Shown here: positions 28,271-36,660 of the stretch, one piece after another
Layout of the letters: each line of letters starts with the position of its first letter
Position numbering within the stretch: the first letter of the stretch is position 1
NCBI GenBank assembly: GCA_030141605.1
Contig: JAQGDQ010002375.1
Span: 124,001-188,000, forward strand
Direction: 5' to 3'
DNA from: Tubiluchus corallicola
Taxonomy: Eukaryota > Priapulida > Priapulimorpha > Priapulimorphida > Tubiluchidae
Length of the DNA: 64,000 nt
Position numbers and translations under genes: made by a program
The notes under the pieces: model-generated
Database searches by the model: none
What the model was told of the DNA's origin: nothing
Seen by the model: only the letters and a program-made list of their open reading frames with translations

Positions 28271-31200
28271 TTAAAAGTCAAATGTTTATTATGAAATAGT
28301 CAAGCTAATATTATTACTACACTTGCAGAAAAAGAATCTTATCATATCTAGTCAACTATGCCAGCTAACCGACTAACATGAAGTGAAAGAATATCTAACG
28401 GCATAAAAGCCCAGGTGCCGAGATGTTCTCACCTTTGCGAACGCCACATTCAAGTTCATCTCGTTTTCCAAGCTCTCCCTTGTAAGGATCTGATGTGGCT
28501 GACTGTGGCTCCACATGTGGCCAAACCAAGAAAACTTCGACGAGTGTGCTAATAATAATTGGAGAAATAAAAAATATAACTAACCGCTGCCAAGGAAAGA
28601 TTAACAGGCATGGTAATTAGACAAATTTGGTTCTTTGTTTTCATTGTGTCATTGTTTCTTCTTTCATTGTTTTGCTGTTCAGTTTGCCTGCAAACTCGTG
28701 TGCTTCTGTGGTAGAAGGATTTTGAGGAAAGACAAGGATGTTTTCCAGAAATGGTACAGGAACAAGGCCAGGTTAGTTATATAAATAAAGTAAAAATACC
28801 TACCTTTTAAGAGCTAATTACAGTCGCATGAGTTTCAATGCTTCATCTTTGCTTCCCAAAGCATTTTTGTTCTATCTTATATATATAGATACTTTTACGT
28901 ATCTCGTTATACATATTACAGTATTACTAGTACTATTTATAGTGTCGTTGTTGCTATATAAAAAAATTATTTATAGGTACTAACAGAATCTATTTTAGCT
29001 ATAACATTTACTTGTGCCTACATACTGCAAAACTTGGCTACAACTTAGTAATTAGTATCAGAACATATTTTCTACTAGTTGAGGAAATGCAAAAAATGAT
29101 CCTAAGCATTCACTTGGTTTTAGTTCAATTCAAAGAACTAATAAGTAAAATAAACAAAATTGATTGACCAAACTTGCTTAAAAAATAATGCATTTCAATG
29201 AAACAAAAAGTCAAATGCATAGTCTAGTTTGAAATAAAAAATGAAAAAATTAATCAATTGTCAAATTTTAGGAAGAAGACTTTGAGAAAAATGTGAGCCA
29301 ACCAAGATTTGTACCCAGTACCTTGAGGTTTCTGGGAACACTGCATGAATTTTTCTATTATTTACCAGAACTCAAAATTAAAATGCACTATTCTCTTCCA
29401 AAACAAAATTGTGATTTTTAATCGTGACCTGAAGGCAATAAATTAGCACTTTAATATTTTGGAACCACGTAATGAGTGTTAGATGCAAATAAACTCTAGC
29501 CACTGTTTACATTAGTTAGGCTAAATGTCCATTATGGAAAATTTCAGTTAACATGTGTATTTGGCACAATAGCAGAATAGCAAAAACAATACTGCATGCC
29601 AATGATTACAAGAAAGCAAAGTTAGCAAACAACTTTATATTTTTTCATTTTGTGATCAGAAATTAGACCCGGTGTGAAAGCTGTTTCATCACTTTCATGC
29701 TAGAAACAAATGTATAAATTACACATCTAAGGTTGTTACAAAAATTAGCAGTAAAGCCAAGTAGTTCAATTATATTTTGAATATAGTAATTTACAGTCAT
29801 TCCCTATCCAAAGTTACTTAACTTAACTAGTCTTTGTATGGTTTGCAACAGTTCATACATGACGTCTAGCCGCCAATTCACACACAATAAATGGCTTAGT
29901 TGTTTGGGGAACTAACTATAAATTATTAATATGTACTTACATTGTAATGGGCTTCTAAAAGCTTCTCATGCAGAAATTTGTACTTTAATGCATTTCCTTC
30001 AGCATAAAGTGCTGTAATACGGAATGGAGTAAAGAAAAAACCAAATCTACATAATCTAGTTCGAATAAACTTACCTTGGCCAACGAAGTCTAGGGTGGAT
30101 ATTTGGTAAATAAAAATTACGTTCGAATTAGTACGTACCTAACGCCAAGTCGCCAATGCTAACTAGTAAAACCATACTGGATGCTGACAAAGTAACTATG
30201 CCAATATCTGCCACCAAAGCTATCTTAGCTCTAAAAAGCTAACTGAGAGTGCTGCCACCTGTAATACCTGTGCAAACTGCAGATTCTTCTTCATGTGAAT
30301 TTGGAGGGTGGAGGATTCAAGGGAGTGGGGTTTGTAATGACTCCACATGTGCGGAAACCACGTGAAGTGATCTTTATGATCTGTAAAAAAACCTCCAGCA
30401 GTTCAGGTTCCGTATTGTTTACAAATTAGTTTTAATTATCTCATAATTGCGACTGGTTAAAGTAAGGCTTAATGAAATGAACCAGAATTTAAAGCAGAGG
30501 CACTAAGGCAAGTTGTCAAGGGAATTTTTATTATCACGCCTTAACTACACCCTTCAGATGATACTCAAACAGTCAATGTATTAGCTGGCTCTCTCTGTTA
30601 CGATGTCATAGTCCAAATAATCCAAATAACAGCAGATCCAAATATTACGCTAAAAACTCAAAATTATTATATTTTTAAAACCAAACTTGACTGACATAAA
30701 AATTGTGAAAAGCCAAGACTGAACTCAAGTTTGTAACAAGGACTTTCGTTTACATCCATCATCATCTCATAAGCAACGAGTCAGGACTGCGGAGTCGGTA
30801 CATCAAACTTCTGACTCTGGCTCTGACTCCGACTCCTAGAATTTTAGAAGATCCAACTCCGACTCTGACTCCAGCTCCTAAAATTTTAGATTCAACTCTG
30901 ACTCCGACTCCAACTCGTAAAATTTTAGGAACCCCAACTCCTGCCTTTAAGTAATAGTTTGTAGCACTCTCAATATTTAGATATAGTGTCATTTTGTCAC
31001 TACTTCTTATACTCGAAAAACAATCTAGCTGCATAGACACCAATGCAAAAGCATCCCAAAATGGGACGTTATGCATAAATTCGTTCAAAGTCCAAAGTAA
31101 CTGGAGTTTGAGTTTGTTTATTTTCTACTGATTATTCCAATTCTTCTAACAATAAGTATACTCAGGACTCCTGACTCCTGTCTTAACTTTTAACAACTGC

Positions 31201-33759
31201 AACTCCGACTCCTTTAGCACTGCTGCCTCCAACTCCACAGCCCTGCCGACAGTCCTGATTTTTTCGCATTCGCTTTCCGTTGACCGATTTTGTATTCGAG
31301 TACTACGGCTTGGAGAACATCACTTTGTCACCAATTCTCTTCATTTTTTGCACTGCTAATACTTAGGCAACTGGGCAATCAATGATAAAAGTATTAAGGA
31401 ATTGTTGAGGTTTCCAGGCTGTCTATTTGTTAAACTGAGTGAAATGTCCATTTGCTAAATCATGAGCAGTATCAAATTAGCAAAAATGTTAAAGTTGAAA
31501 AAACATCCAAAAATAGAGTGCTCAATCAACAACAACAGTTTTGCAACATGTTGTAATTAATGCTACATTATTGTTGTAGTTTATGATTATTTATGTTTAA
31601 AAAACATCGAATTCTGGCTTGAGATATTAACTAATCATAATGCTGATATATTGTTTTAAGTGGGCTAGCCCTCGTGACCTCGTCTCCATAACTTAAGCAA
31701 TATAAGAACACACGCTTAAAGTAACAGCTTTGCGAAAATTGCTACTTATAATAAACAGAGCAATTTGCAGCTCAAACCATAATGAAAACAGCAATAAAAA
31801 CTCAATAAAATTTGCTTTTGTACAAGGTAAACACTGGAAAGTATATGACCAAGCTTAACTATTCAAGGAACAGCTGTTAAAGTTTAGATGCAATATAACA
31901 GGGCTCACTTAAACAAGCTAGTAAAACTGTTAGCTTAAACATTTAAAGCATTCAAGCAGATTGAGCCAAACATTTTTTTAAATACCCTCAAAAAAAGAAA
32001 AATAGTAATTGATTTGCAAGCTGTAGCTTTTAAGTTGAAAAAATGTAAAATGTGCAAAAACAAAGAAGGAAAGACTCACGTTACGCCTACATCTACATAC
32101 AATATGGTAATTCATGGGACCATTAAGTTTAACATGTCTTAATTTTTTAATTCAAATTACTATTTAAATTCATCTTCTGCTGGGCATGACTTGTGTAAAA
32201 TCTTATGCTGATGTGGAGATCAATAAAAATTCATGCAGATCTCGGCTTATTACAATGTCATGCCAAATTACCAACCCAGAGTAACTGAAATAGAGCTCTT
32301 CTGCTTTTTTTCAGGGTTTTTAGACACACGATGCAGCAGCACAGATTTTGTGCAGGTTGCCAGTCTTCTGCTGTAGGTTTAAATAAGCAAGACACCTTGT
32401 CTAGCATTAACTGGCTTTCAAACCTAGCTTCCCTGTTGAAGTAAAATTTTACCTACTATTCTTTCATAAATAAACTGAATATTCAGAGTAAAATCAATGC
32501 TGTACGATGATTTTTATATAGCACATTCATTATACCTATTTTCTGAATTGTATTATAATCACAAAACATATTATCATAATTGATGATCCTAATAAATAAT
32601 GAGTTAAATTCGCTGGTAAATCAAATCCTACCTATTAATTCATCATCTCCTCGATTCTCCTCCTCGGTACCGGCATGAAAATATTTCCCAGAGAAACCCA
32701 AGTTGAACGTGAAACCGGGAACTCTCTGGCGTATTCTTTCTTGGGTGTCAACCAAAGCCTTAAGAGAAGCAAAAAATACTCGTATTAAAGTGAAAAATAG
32801 CCTAATAGGCTTTTCTTAAGTGGGAAATGAAAGTTTGGTTGAAAAATATGAACACAAACAATGTGAAAAATATCAATGCTGTTCATGTTTTTAAAAATAA
32901 CTAGTCAATTATTCACTAACACCTGAAAGCTCTTCATTTAAATTTAAGAATTTCAGGATTTGCTATGGCTAAACACTGAAACTGATAACTAGTGAAACTT
33001 AAGCTATACTGTCAAAAATGTTATTGGATAAGTGGCTATTTTAGTAATTCATTTTAAATGAGGCATAATTTCATATTAGTTTCAGTCATTAAATTGAAAT
33101 ATAAAAAAATAGCATGTTTCGGTGGTTTTACACGTTTGCCCAAATTAGTAGATAATGTTACAAAAAGCAAAGCACACGGGTTCAAAATGAATGCAGCAAA
33201 ACGCCAATTTGAAAGTTAATTTACTGACTGCAAACCCTAATGTAGGCAAGGAGGGAACCCACAAAGGCCTGGTTAATTTTTAATCCGTCACCATGGCAAC
33301 AAAAACTACCAAACAACCGCCGGCTGTGTTGTCAGATGAAATTAATCAATTGCTGGTTATTATTTAATATCGGGAAGCAGAAAGAAAAGCATGATGAATT
33401 TACATGCACGCTAATTAGCATACGCTAATGAGCCAGTGAATTATCCTATTCTGAACGCAATGCTATGCAAGATTCTATTCAATCTTTTCCAGATGGTTTT
33501 ACCTAAAGCACAGAAACACTAGTGTTTTGAATAACTAACTGTTAAAACGTTTGAACAACTAAATTTTTATCTAAGCTTTTTTCTATTTAGTAGACTCAGT
33601 ATTTTCAATGAGGCAATAATGCCTACAAATCTGGGACACTTACATTTTAAATTTTGGGGTTTTACTCTCTAAAAAATATTCCGGGACCTGCACAAAGAAG
33701 AGAATGTTCTGTACAAAAAAATAACACGATCACAAATTCCACGTTTAATAATATTAAAC

Positions 33760-33790
<31 letters not shown>

Positions 33791-36344
33791 TCCATTCAAC
33801 TAAAGCGGTAATTGAACATTAGAAATATATTCCCAGACAGCTATGCATCACATCACAATATTAAATCAAATATTGCACTCTGCATGCTGTGCTGTATTCC
33901 AAAAAAACTATTCACGCTTAACAGTTCTGCAATTCTAATCCAAGTTTCTAACATTACTTTTCCGGATTGCCACTGCATTTTAAATTACGGACATTCGAAA
34001 GCAATAACCATTTTGCCGGTCGATGTAGTTTACGAAAACAGCCGATAACGACGTTGTGGCTGCAGAAATGATGAAAGCGAGGAAAATTAATTGAGCATCA
34101 GCCATAAACTGATGAAAATATCAGAAAAATTGCCGTGTGACGTAAATGCTAAAGTCTGATAGCTTACATTCGGGTAATTTGAGTGGACTGCAAATGAAAA
34201 ATCATTTACCAATTTAGGTCTGGAATCTCAAAATTAATTTTTTAGTTTCCATCAAATTGTGCAGTCAAGCATTGTGAAACATTGGTAGCAATATTGACTA
34301 AGCTTTGCTTTAGGGGTAAAAAATTAAATAACATACATGAGAAAGCTTACATGGAACTACTGAATTTGGTTTGTCAACCATAAGGGATGAAGTCTGGACA
34401 ACCTTGACTACTGGGAAATACAGTGGCCAAGTTATCTAAGGCATATGCCTCATAAGTAGAATGTCGCTGGTTCAAATCCAGACTGTATTCCAACTTTTGC
34501 AGATTTCCTATTTTTCTAGATTGATCAAAATCTAATCTTAAAATTTAGTTTAATAGTAATCTTGGCATTACAATTATACTAACTGAGTTTAAATAACATT
34601 CACTGTCTACATGTAATTGTAATGTCTGACAGTTTGGACATCAAAATTCCATTTAAAAATGAAATTTACGAAATAAGAAAGATCAATTCGCCAAAAACAT
34701 GTATGTATCGTGCAGCATTCTGAATCCAACTGATACTAACCCGTACATCACTGGAGGTCATTCTCACTCCTTTCTCGCCAACAAAAATGTCGTCTACATC
34801 AACCAAGATGTATCTGAAACAATTACATGCAGGATTAATTTTTAGCACATCCTTACATTTACTGTAAGATAGTAACACTGTACACTAATGGCGCGTTCAG
34901 ACTAGTGAGTTTTCTGTCGCGATTTTTCTCTCTAACATCAAACTCGCAAATGTGAACTATCGAGCTACTATTTGCAAGTTATTTTAAACTCACTGACAGT
35001 TGCTGCGAGTTGATTTCCAGCAAGCTCCTGCCAGGTGTGAATGCCTCGGTGACTGTCAACTCGCGCTTACTCTCGGAGAGTAGCTCACAGCAAGTTTTGT
35101 TCTCTAAACTGAATACGCTTGCGAGTTACTTGAAGAGTTTTTTGGTGAGTTAACTAGACAAGAAAACTCGCTAGTCTGAATACACCATGAGAAATTCTTG
35201 TATACCTACAGTATATGCCACATATCAGTCACCAAGTCATGGAACTTTTCAACTTCCAATTGAACTTTTCAATTTCAAATTTTATAACTAATTTTGTCCA
35301 ATTGCCAGTTGGCTCCAGTCACAGAAATTTGAATGTGGCAGCTCATAACTACAGTACAGTACAGAAACAAATATTCATTTTAAAGTAATATCCTTTGCAA
35401 AAAGTCAGTCTCTGTTTAGCAGGATTTTCTTACCTGACAAATGGTGTTGACAGCTTTCCGTGCGACAAATAAGAAATTGCATCTAGAAATATTGGGCGAT
35501 GGAGCCAAAACTTGAAACCCTGCCCAAAAAAGATCCTACGCACACCGTCGAAGAATCCTTTGTCTTCTAACACTGTAGTCAAAAGTTCTTCAGTGCCATC
35601 AGTGTCCACATAGTGCTTAGAACGAGCAAATGCCACTGGCTCAAATGTCGAGTGATTAGTTTTGAAGACCGTCCACCTCCCGTGTTCGGGAATGGACCCA
35701 TGCTGAACTTCACCAGCACGCGTAATTCGCAGCACTTGTGAAAATGTGTTCAGCTCATAATCTCGAATAGGAACGTTCGTGTATACAGATAATGGATAGC
35801 CACGCAGTCGTGATCCGATAATTGTTTGCTCCCGATATGGGGCAAAATACAGGATACCTACATCATAATCTAGGCAATATTTATCTAACAAGTCTCTATT
35901 CCACTTATTCAAGCTAAAATAATGGTCCATGTTTTCAAACACAATAACAGCATATCTGCCTTTGTCTAAGTTAGTTAATACTGGCAAACTTTTACCCGCG
36001 ACATCCATCTTAAAGCGGAAACGATTCCACTCCAGTATCATCTTGATCTCCTGACCGAGCGAAGAGAGTGGAGTCTCTGTAAACACGAGCACTTTCGCAT
36101 CCACCCTCAGTTTGGCATTCGAATGGTGAGAGTTTGGCGGACGGGTTGACATCTGCGGACTGGTATTGCATTTGAATGTGGCTTCTAAGGGCACACGATT
36201 CCGAGATGTTTGGTAGATCAGCACCGCTGGCAGCACTGTGCTTAATATAAGCACAAGCACTACTGCCCCCTTGAGGGTAAAATGTTTGGTGATACGGCGA
36301 CATGTCATCTTCAACTGCAAACAACCGGGTATTCGACAGAACAT
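17199..36344 (-). CDS. NDST: Heparan sulfate N-deacetylase/N-sulfotransferase (complete spliced gene)
   Basis: This is the bifunctional Golgi enzyme that removes acetyl groups from GlcNAc in nascent heparan sulfate and then N-sulfates the freed amine using PAPS. The segments, in transcript order, are 36344-35434, 34813-34741, 32758-32632, then either 30380-30268 or 28548-28433, then 27994-27899, 27224-27135, 26407-26279, 24722-24540, 23581-23364, 22155-21975, 20859-20689, 19631-19522, 19305-19174 and 17286-17199. All introns are GT-AG and phases match throughout. The product is 873 aa (874 with the alternative exon). It has a type II anchor at about residues 26-44, the deacetylase motif VDVDDIFVG near 308, HMWSH near 381-385, PRQLCG near 474, a 5'-PAPS loop with Lys605, His708, Lys825 and a Cys810/Cys820 pair. 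These match Lys614, His716, Lys833 and Cys818/Cys828 of human NDST1 as I recall them. The first ATG follows an in-frame TGA six codons upstream and has A at -3. Confidence 0.97.
18290..18553 (-). mobile_element. tRNA-derived SINE, family A, copy 2 (NDST intron)
   Basis: On the minus strand, GACCAGACAGTTTAGCTAGT and GGTAACG form the A-box side, GGGAGGTCGTGAGTTTGATA the B-box side, then the CTGCTGTTGCTCTGCCTGG body and an AAATAAAGATTATTATT tail. It is the sister of the copy at 3876-4115. Confidence 0.75.
18821..19070 (+). mobile_element. tRNA-derived SINE, family B (NDST intron)
   Basis: The plus strand has a clear tRNA-like head: A box TGGCACAGCTCGGTGGTAG, then CAGGTTCAACTCCC as B box with pairing ends. 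A unique body follows (AATCAGGACCACCTTAGAAA) and a tail of ATTATTATTGTCATTATTAT. Confidence 0.8.
19174..19305 (-). CDS. NDST: NDST exon 13 (disulfide and catalytic Lys)
   Basis: The 132-base exon encodes [30 protein letters not shown] and EKFLSNYY. Cys810 and Cys820 match the sulfotransferase disulfide, and Lys825 matches catalytic Lys833. The canonical start at 19305 gives the family spacing. Two further in-frame acceptors lie 27 and 54 bases upstream. Donor ATAG|GTAATG, phase 2. Confidence 0.96.
19306..19376 (-). repeat. 27-bp tandem repeat forming three in-frame 3' splice sites
   Basis: In transcript sense the intron end has copies of a T/GT-rich 27-base unit ending in TTAATAG, TTACAG and TTATAG. 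Exon starts at 19305, 19332 or 19359 are all possible. The extra 27 or 54 bases are in frame without a stop and would insert 9 (CVCFVVNYR) or 18 residues between Lys801 and Tyr802. Confidence 0.8.
19522..19631 (-). CDS. NDST: NDST exon 12
   Basis: The 110-base exon encodes [30 protein letters not shown] and SYEKYL plus the first two bases of Lys801. Acceptor TTTTTGTAG|TTG, donor CTCAA|GTATGT. It is followed by the shortest intron of the gene (216 bases). Confidence 0.96.
20689..20859 (-). CDS. NDST: NDST exon 11
   Basis: The 171-base, phase 0-0 exon encodes [36 protein letters not shown] and AYYPPHQ. His708 aligns with catalytic His716 of human NDST1. Acceptor TTTCTACAG|CAC, donor CAG|GTAAGT. 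Confidence 0.97.
21564..21598. repeat. Telomere-like CCCTAA tract
   Basis: Degenerate CCTAA units (TAACCCTAATCC, CTCTAACCCTAACG) lie within the intron between NDST exons 10 and 11. Confidence 0.7.
21975..22155 (-). CDS. NDST: NDST exon 10 (3'-phosphate binding strand)
   Basis: The 181-base exon encodes [38 protein letters not shown]. The last part is the 3'-phosphoadenosine-binding region of the sulfotransferase. The family usually has Asp where this protein has the first Arg of the ARRAY segment. Acceptor TTTTAACAG|G, donor CAG|GTATGT. Confidence 0.96.
22962..23237. mobile_element. hAT-type MITE in NDST intron 9-10
   Basis: The ends TAGTGCTGG and CCACCACTA are inverted, and the flanks GTGTCAAA and GTGTGAAC look like a decayed 8-bp target-site duplication. 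No coding capacity. Confidence 0.6.
23364..23581 (-). CDS. NDST: NDST exon 9 (5'-PAPS binding loop)
   Basis: The 218-base exon encodes [12 protein letters not shown], then [18 protein letters not shown] with catalytic Lys605 in the phosphosulfate-binding loop, then [18 protein letters not shown]. Acceptor CTTATAG|AAT, donor GACTG|GTAGGT. The final Trp codon is split, out phase 2. Confidence 0.97.
24540..24722 (-). CDS. NDST: NDST exon 8 (deacetylase/sulfotransferase hinge)
   Basis: The 183-base exon encodes 61 residues including [24 protein letters not shown], and DEEDPVWQ at the end, the linker between the two catalytic domains. Acceptor ACATACAG|ATT, donor CAG|GTGCGT. Phase 0-0. Confidence 0.96.
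25723..26045. mobile_element. MITE-like hairpin element in NDST intron 7-8
   Basis: Left arm ATCCTGGGTAGAGGCATTTG is inverted at the right as CAAATGCCTCTAATAGGAT. An inner arm GAGCTATAAATTTCCCTCCA is inverted as GGAGGGAAATTTATAGCTC. The whole element can fold as a long imperfect hairpin. Confidence 0.75.
26279..26407 (-). CDS. NDST: NDST exon 7 (PRQxCGLFTHT motif)
   Basis: The 129-base exon encodes [20 protein letters not shown], then [13 protein letters not shown]. Cys477 corresponds to the Cys in the family PRQTCG motif, which has been linked to deacetylase sensitivity to alkylation. Acceptor TTACAG|GTG, donor CCT|GTATGT. Phase 0-0. Confidence 0.96.
27135..27224 (-). CDS. NDST: NDST exon 6
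   Basis: The 90-base, phase 0-0 exon encodes [20 protein letters not shown] then [10 protein letters not shown], colinear with vertebrate NDST. Acceptor TTGCAG|ATT, donor AAG|GTGGGG. Confidence 0.96.
27297..27650. repeat. Dispersed repeat family D, copy C (internally deleted)
   Basis: It shares GTACATTTTAACACCAATAA, CCCATCTAACTAA and GTTTGTGTGGT..ATTCTTGAAAAAA, in the same order, with the copy at 37503-38090. The middle portion is missing. Confidence 0.7.
27899..27994 (-). CDS. NDST: NDST exon 5
   Basis: The 96-base, phase 0-0 exon encodes 32 residues containing [20 protein letters not shown] and AWKK, a very conserved NDST deacetylase segment. Acceptor TTTAG|AAA, donor AAG|GTAATT. If both exon 4 copies are skipped, this exon is read as Glu-Thr-stop. 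Confidence 0.96.
28234..28266. repeat. (TA)n microsatellite in the 438-bp intron after exon 4b
   Basis: A pure TA tract of about 33 bases lies between alternative exon 4b and exon 5, about 170 bases downstream of the 4b donor. Confidence 0.95.
28433..28548 (-). CDS. NDST: NDST alternative exon 4b (second HMWSH segment)
   Basis: This 116-base exon (acceptor ATTATTAG, donor AAG|GTGAGA) completes Ala371 and encodes 38 residues including [14 protein letters not shown] and NVAFAK. It aligns to the same segment as the exon at 30268-30380, without gaps to the vertebrate NDST segment, and has the same in and out phases. It keeps HMWSH but replaces the preceding Pro with Gly. Its second half (Glu-Ser-Leu and Leu-Asn positions) resembles vertebrate NDST at some sites where 4a does not. 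The intron from 4a is 1719 bases, and the intron to exon 5 is only 438 bases and contains a (TA)n tract. A degenerate relic is unlikely because frame, motif and splice sites are all intact. Confidence 0.9.
29941..30175 (-). other. Three phase-compatible mini-exon candidates in an NDST intron
   Basis: In transcript sense, just after exon 4a, an ATG at 30175 opens 12 codons ending at donor TTAG|GTACGT (30139). Acceptor CCCTAG precedes a 15-base segment (30089-30075) with donor AAG|GTAAGT. A T-rich acceptor TTACAG precedes 71 bases (30011-29941) ending in donor AAT|GTAAGT. Spliced, they read in one frame: [17 protein letters not shown], then [20 protein letters not shown] and four more residues. 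The implied introns are only 49 and 63 bases. I do not recognise the peptide. It may be chance, a nested gene or alternative NDST segments. Confidence 0.25.
30268..30380 (-). CDS. NDST: NDST alternative exon 4a (HMWSH segment)
   Basis: This 113-base exon (acceptor TTTTTTTACAG, donor CAG|GTATTA) completes Asp371 and encodes 37 residues including [14 protein letters not shown] and NLQFAQ. His381 and His385 of the HxxxH motif correspond to the deacetylase metal ligands His389 and His393 of human NDST1 (from memory). The Pro before the motif is the family consensus. In phase is 1 and out phase is 0, the same as the copy at 28433-28548. I see 16 identities over 38 aligned positions between the two copies. 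Joining 4a to 4b shifts frame and meets TGA after 30 codons. Confidence 0.94.
30782..31245. mobile_element. hAT-like MITE with GGAGTCGG-type subrepeats
   Basis: Ends CAGGACTGCGGAGTCGG and, inverted, CAGGGCTGTGGAGTTGG bracket repeated GACTCCGACTC and CCTAAAATTTTAG motifs. It sits in the intron between exons 3 and 4a. The 108-codon minus-strand ORF here is repeat-derived. Confidence 0.65.
32632..32758 (-). CDS. NDST: NDST exon 3
   Basis: The 127-base exon encodes [16 protein letters not shown], then [18 protein letters not shown] and a GDDELI end, matching the NDST segment after the acidic motif. Acceptor CTTAAG|GCT and donor ATAG|GTAGGA. It ends with one base of a split codon (G), so the following exon must begin with two bases. 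This phase sets the mutually exclusive logic of the two exon 4 copies. Confidence 0.95.
33760..33790. repeat. (AAT)n microsatellite
   Basis: About ten AAT triplets in the intron between NDST exons 2 and 3. Confidence 0.95.
34417..34490 (+). tRNA. tRNA-like sequence, CAT anticodon position (likely pseudogene or SINE head)
   Basis: The 74 bases fold as a cloverleaf: acceptor AATACAG/CTGTATT (7 of 7), D stem GCC/GGC, anticodon loop CTCATAA, T arm GCTGG-TTCAAAT-CCAGA (4 of 5), with a T4 tract at 34495. The anticodon stem has one mismatch, and the D loop lacks the usual GG pair. The D-arm region resembles a tRNA-Leu or Ser type. A functional tRNA is doubtful. Confidence 0.35.
34741..34813 (-). 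CDS. NDST: NDST exon 2 (deacetylase DDIFVG motif)
   Basis: The 73-base exon completes the split Arg304 codon and encodes [18 protein letters not shown] and six more residues. Acceptor TTTCAG|A and donor CGG|GTTAGT. Asp311/Asp312 correspond to the conserved acidic pair of the NDST deacetylase domain (Asp319/Asp320 in human numbering, from memory), thought to be part of the metal site. The exon is in phase 2 and out phase 0. Confidence 0.96.
34889..35187. mobile_element. 299-bp MITE in NDST intron 1-2
   Basis: Left end TGGCGCGTTCAGACTAGTGA is inverted at the right (CTCGCTAGTCTGAATACACCA). The interior has several AACTCGC/GCGAGTT motifs on both strands. Flanks TAA and TGA may be a decayed 3-bp target duplication, as in Harbinger-type elements. 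It fills nearly half of a 620-base intron. Confidence 0.7.
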
Positions 36345-36537
36345 TGTGCAAGCTACCAAATTTCACATATTATAAAAATTTCAAACTCTTTTATGTTACA
36401 TATTTTAGTCGCAATTTACCAGAAGAAAGTACACAAGTTTACACAAGTATAATTCAACCACAGTCTATGACGTAAGATGACTTTGCCAAACACATGGTTA
36501 ATGCTTCAGTTCACTGTAAGGCATCCGGTGAGATTTT
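35434..36537 (-). CDS. NDST: NDST exon with 5' leader, membrane anchor and N-terminal domain
   Basis: Coding runs from ATG 36344 to 35434 (303 codons plus two bases). The protein opens with a short basic tail, a hydrophobic stretch at about residues 26-44 rich in Val, Leu and Ile, then a luminal stem and the NDST N-terminal domain ([38 protein letters not shown] with an N-glycosylation sequon). The donor is CAG|GTAAGA at 35433. A strong acceptor (T-rich tract then CAG) at 36538 suggests that the exon starts at 36537 with about 193 bases of leader. At least one noncoding exon must then lie further upstream. Met13 at 36308 is an alternative start that would still leave the anchor intact. Confidence 0.95.
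36454..36524 (-). promoter_or_regulatory. Two upstream ORFs in the NDST leader
   Basis: The predicted leader upstream of the NDST start has an ATG at 36524 opening an 8-codon ORF that ends in TAA at 36498. A second ATG at 36495 opens a 13-codon ORF ending in TGA at 36454. ATG-TAA and ATG-TGA minimal ORFs follow before the main start. Such ORFs often lower translation of the main reading frame. That effect is inferred here and depends on the leader boundary being right. Confidence 0.45.
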
Positions 36538-36604
36538 CTGAAAAAATAAGCAGAAACGTTTGTTAATAACTTTCTAAATTACATACGGCTGCCTGCATCA
36601 AGCA

Positions 36605-36660
36605 CTGTATTCAATTCAATTCAATTCACTTTATCTGGCAATAAATGCAAAGTAGTTTTA
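36605..36660 (-). mobile_element. Retroposon 3' tail, (TTGAA)n type
   Basis: ATTCAATTCAATTCACTTTA reads on the minus strand as a (TTGAA)n tail of a SINE or LINE. A plus-strand tail of the same kind ends near 38828. The extent upstream is unclear. Confidence 0.4.

Noticed and set aside
30762-31088. 108-codon ORF with Gly-Val-rich repeats
   Set aside because: It is encoded by subrepeats of a hAT-like MITE inside an NDST intron.
36010-36366. 118-codon minus ORF overlapping the NDST first coding exon
   Set aside because: It is a shadow in another frame. The NDST frame has clear family homology.
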